Assembly: GCF_026013475.1 (NCBI RefSeq)
Contig: NZ_JAPDPH010000045.1
Span: 1-40,930 of the forward strand
Origin: Micromonospora yasonensis
GTDB taxonomy: Bacteria; Actinomycetota; Actinomycetes; Mycobacteriales; Micromonosporaceae
Direction: 5' to 3'
DNA: 40,930 nucleotides
The first letter of the stretch is position 1, and every line of letters begins with the position of its first letter. The position numbers and the translations under genes are program-made. Positions 39,822 through 40,930 of the stretch are shown here, piece by piece. Below the pieces are notes generated by a model that made no database searches, was not told the origin of the DNA, and saw nothing but the letters and a program-made list of their open reading frames with translations.

Positions 39822-40930
39822 GCGGCTCCCAGTTGCAGCGACCGGCCGATGATCTCCTTCATGATCTCCGTGGTGCCGGCGTAGATCCGCGAGACGCGGG
39901 AGTCCAGCCAGGCGCGGGCGATGCAGTACTCGGTCATGTACCCGTACCCGCCGTGCAGCTGGACGCAGGTGTCCATCACCCGGCCCTGCAGCTCGGTGCT
40001 CCACCACTTGGCCTTGGCCGCGTCGACCGGGTCCAGGTCACCGGCGTTGAGGGCGAGCACGCACAGGTCGACGTACGCCTGGGTGATGTCGATCTCGGTG
40101 GACAGCTCGGCGAGGGTGAACCGGGTGTGTTGCAGGCTGCCGATCGGGTTGCCGAAGGCGTGGCGCTCGCGGACGTACTCGATGGTCCACTGCAGGGCCG
40201 CCGTGGCCTGGGCGATGGCCGCGACGGAGCAGGAGAGCCGTTCCTGGGCGAGGTTGCGGGTGAGCCCGGCGAAGCCCTCGCCCTCACCGCCGAGCAGGTT
40301 GGCCGCCGGGACGCGGGCGCCGGTGAAGAAGAGTTCGGCGGTGTCCTGGGCATGCAGGCCAACCTTCTTCAGCCGGCTGCCGCGGGTGAAGCCGGGGGTG
40401 TCCCGTTCGACCACGATCAGGCTGAGGCCCCGGTGCGGGTGCTCACCGGTGCGGACCGCGACGATCACCAGGTCGGCGTTGATCGCGTTGGAGATGAACG
40501 TCTTGGCGCCGTCGAGCAGGTAGTGGTCGCCGTCGCGGACCGCCCTGGTGCGGATGCCGGACAGGTCGGAGCCGGTGCCCGGCTCGGTCATCGCGATGGC
40601 GGTGATGAGGCGGCCGGCGGTGATGCCGGGCAGCCACCGCGCCTGCTGCGCGTCGTCGGCCAGGTCGAGGAAGTACGGCAGGCAGACGTCGGCCTGCAGG
40701 CTCGGGCCGAGGACGGCGGGCGCCACGGCCAGCCGCGCGCCTTCCTCCTGGAGGACGGCGTTGTAGCGGAAGTCGGTGATGCCGGTGCCGCCGAGCCGTT
40801 CCGGCACGCCGAAGCCGAGCGCGCCGAGCTCACCCAGCTTGGTGAACAGCTCGCGTGGGGTGATGCCGTCCTGCTCCCACTGCGCGTAGTTCGGGATGAC
40901 CTCCTTCTCCAGGAAGGTCCGCACGCTGGC
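39818..40930 (-). CDS. Acyl-CoA dehydrogenase (partial, 5' end beyond window)
   Basis: At least 370 residues of a flavin-dependent acyl-CoA dehydrogenase, which introduces the alpha,beta double bond in beta-oxidation. Family motifs are AIAMTEPGTGSDLSGI, LDGAKTFISNAINADLVIVA, HGGYGYMTEY and RIYAGTTEIMKEIIGRSL. The first codons lie outside: the apparent start at 40924 is an internal GTG of SVRTFLEKEVIPNYAQ, and the frame remains open to the window edge. The stop overlaps the tandem TetR start. It could serve the product of the neighbouring acyl-CoA ligase. Confidence 0.92.
   Translation of the reverse strand, partial: ASVRTFLEKEVIPNYAQWEQDGITPRELFTKLGELGALGFGVPERLGGTGITDFRYNAVLQEEGARLAVAPAVLGPSLQADVCLPYFLDLADDAQQARWLPGITAGRLITAIAMTEPGTGSDLSGIRTRAVRDGDHYLLDGAKTFISNAINADLVIVAVRTGEHPHRGLSLIVVERDTPGFTRGSRLKKVGLHAQDTAELFFTGARVPAANLLGGEGEGFAGLTRNLAQERLSCSVAAIAQATAALQWTIEYVRERHAFGNPIGSLQHTRFTLAELSTEIDITQAYVDLCVLALNAGDLDPVDAAKAKWWSTELQGRVMDTCVQLHGGYGYMTEYCIARAWLDSRVSRIYAGTTEIMKEIIGRSLQLGAA

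Overview
The window is about 41 kb of very GC-rich DNA with strongly G/C-ending codons, frequent GTG and TTG starts, and several start codons that sit 6-7 bases after a TANNNT -10 box (leaderless transcripts). Together with the gene content (F420-type PPOX reductase, an MfpA-like pentapeptide protein, a LuxR-type tetratricopeptide regulator, hydantoinase A/B, many TetR/GntR regulators), this points to a filamentous actinomycete, most likely of the Micromonospora group. The genus is an inference. I see no rRNA, tRNA, CRISPR array or intact insertion sequence.

Layout. 1-5.7 kb: the tail of a sensor kinase, a PepSY protein with a D/H/G-rich repeat tail, an IscA-like protein without cysteines, a PBP4-type D-Ala-D-Ala carboxypeptidase, and three hypothetical or membrane genes. 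5.8-12.7 kb: a PNPOx-like protein, an MfpA-like protein divergent from a beta-lactamase-family serine hydrolase around a perfect operator-like palindrome, an NAD(P)-binding protein, an F420-type PPOX protein, a DUF6642-like protein with a caspase-like His/Cys pattern, a secreted zinc DD-carboxypeptidase and an AAA ATPase. 13-19 kb: a large secreted zinc metalloprotease, oxalate decarboxylase and an ATPase-less LuxR regulator. 19-21 kb: a ParA ATPase overlapping a small SAP-like partner, and a DUF1697 protein. 21-26 kb: a tight four-gene operon (vWA/solute-binding lipoprotein, XpaC-like protein, membrane-anchored solute-binding protein, TelA). This is the best candidate here for an incompletely described system.

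26-30 kb: an aldo/keto reductase, then a scarred zone where a glycosyltransferase fragment with lower GC is joined in frame to the tail of an SRPBCC protein, followed by a frameshifted dihydrofolate-reductase-like gene. A small hydrophilic protein, a GYD protein and a SUKH (SMI1/KNR4) protein follow.

30-41 kb: a catabolic cluster. hyuA-hyuB and a GntR regulator read left. From a shared promoter region a fumarylacetoacetate-hydrolase-like enzyme, an acyl-CoA ligase and an MFS transporter read right. Convergent with these are a tandem-domain TetR regulator and an acyl-CoA dehydrogenase that runs off the window. The enzymes fit a route of uptake, ATP-dependent opening of a lactam or imide ring, C-C or ester hydrolysis, CoA activation and beta-oxidation of an unknown substrate.
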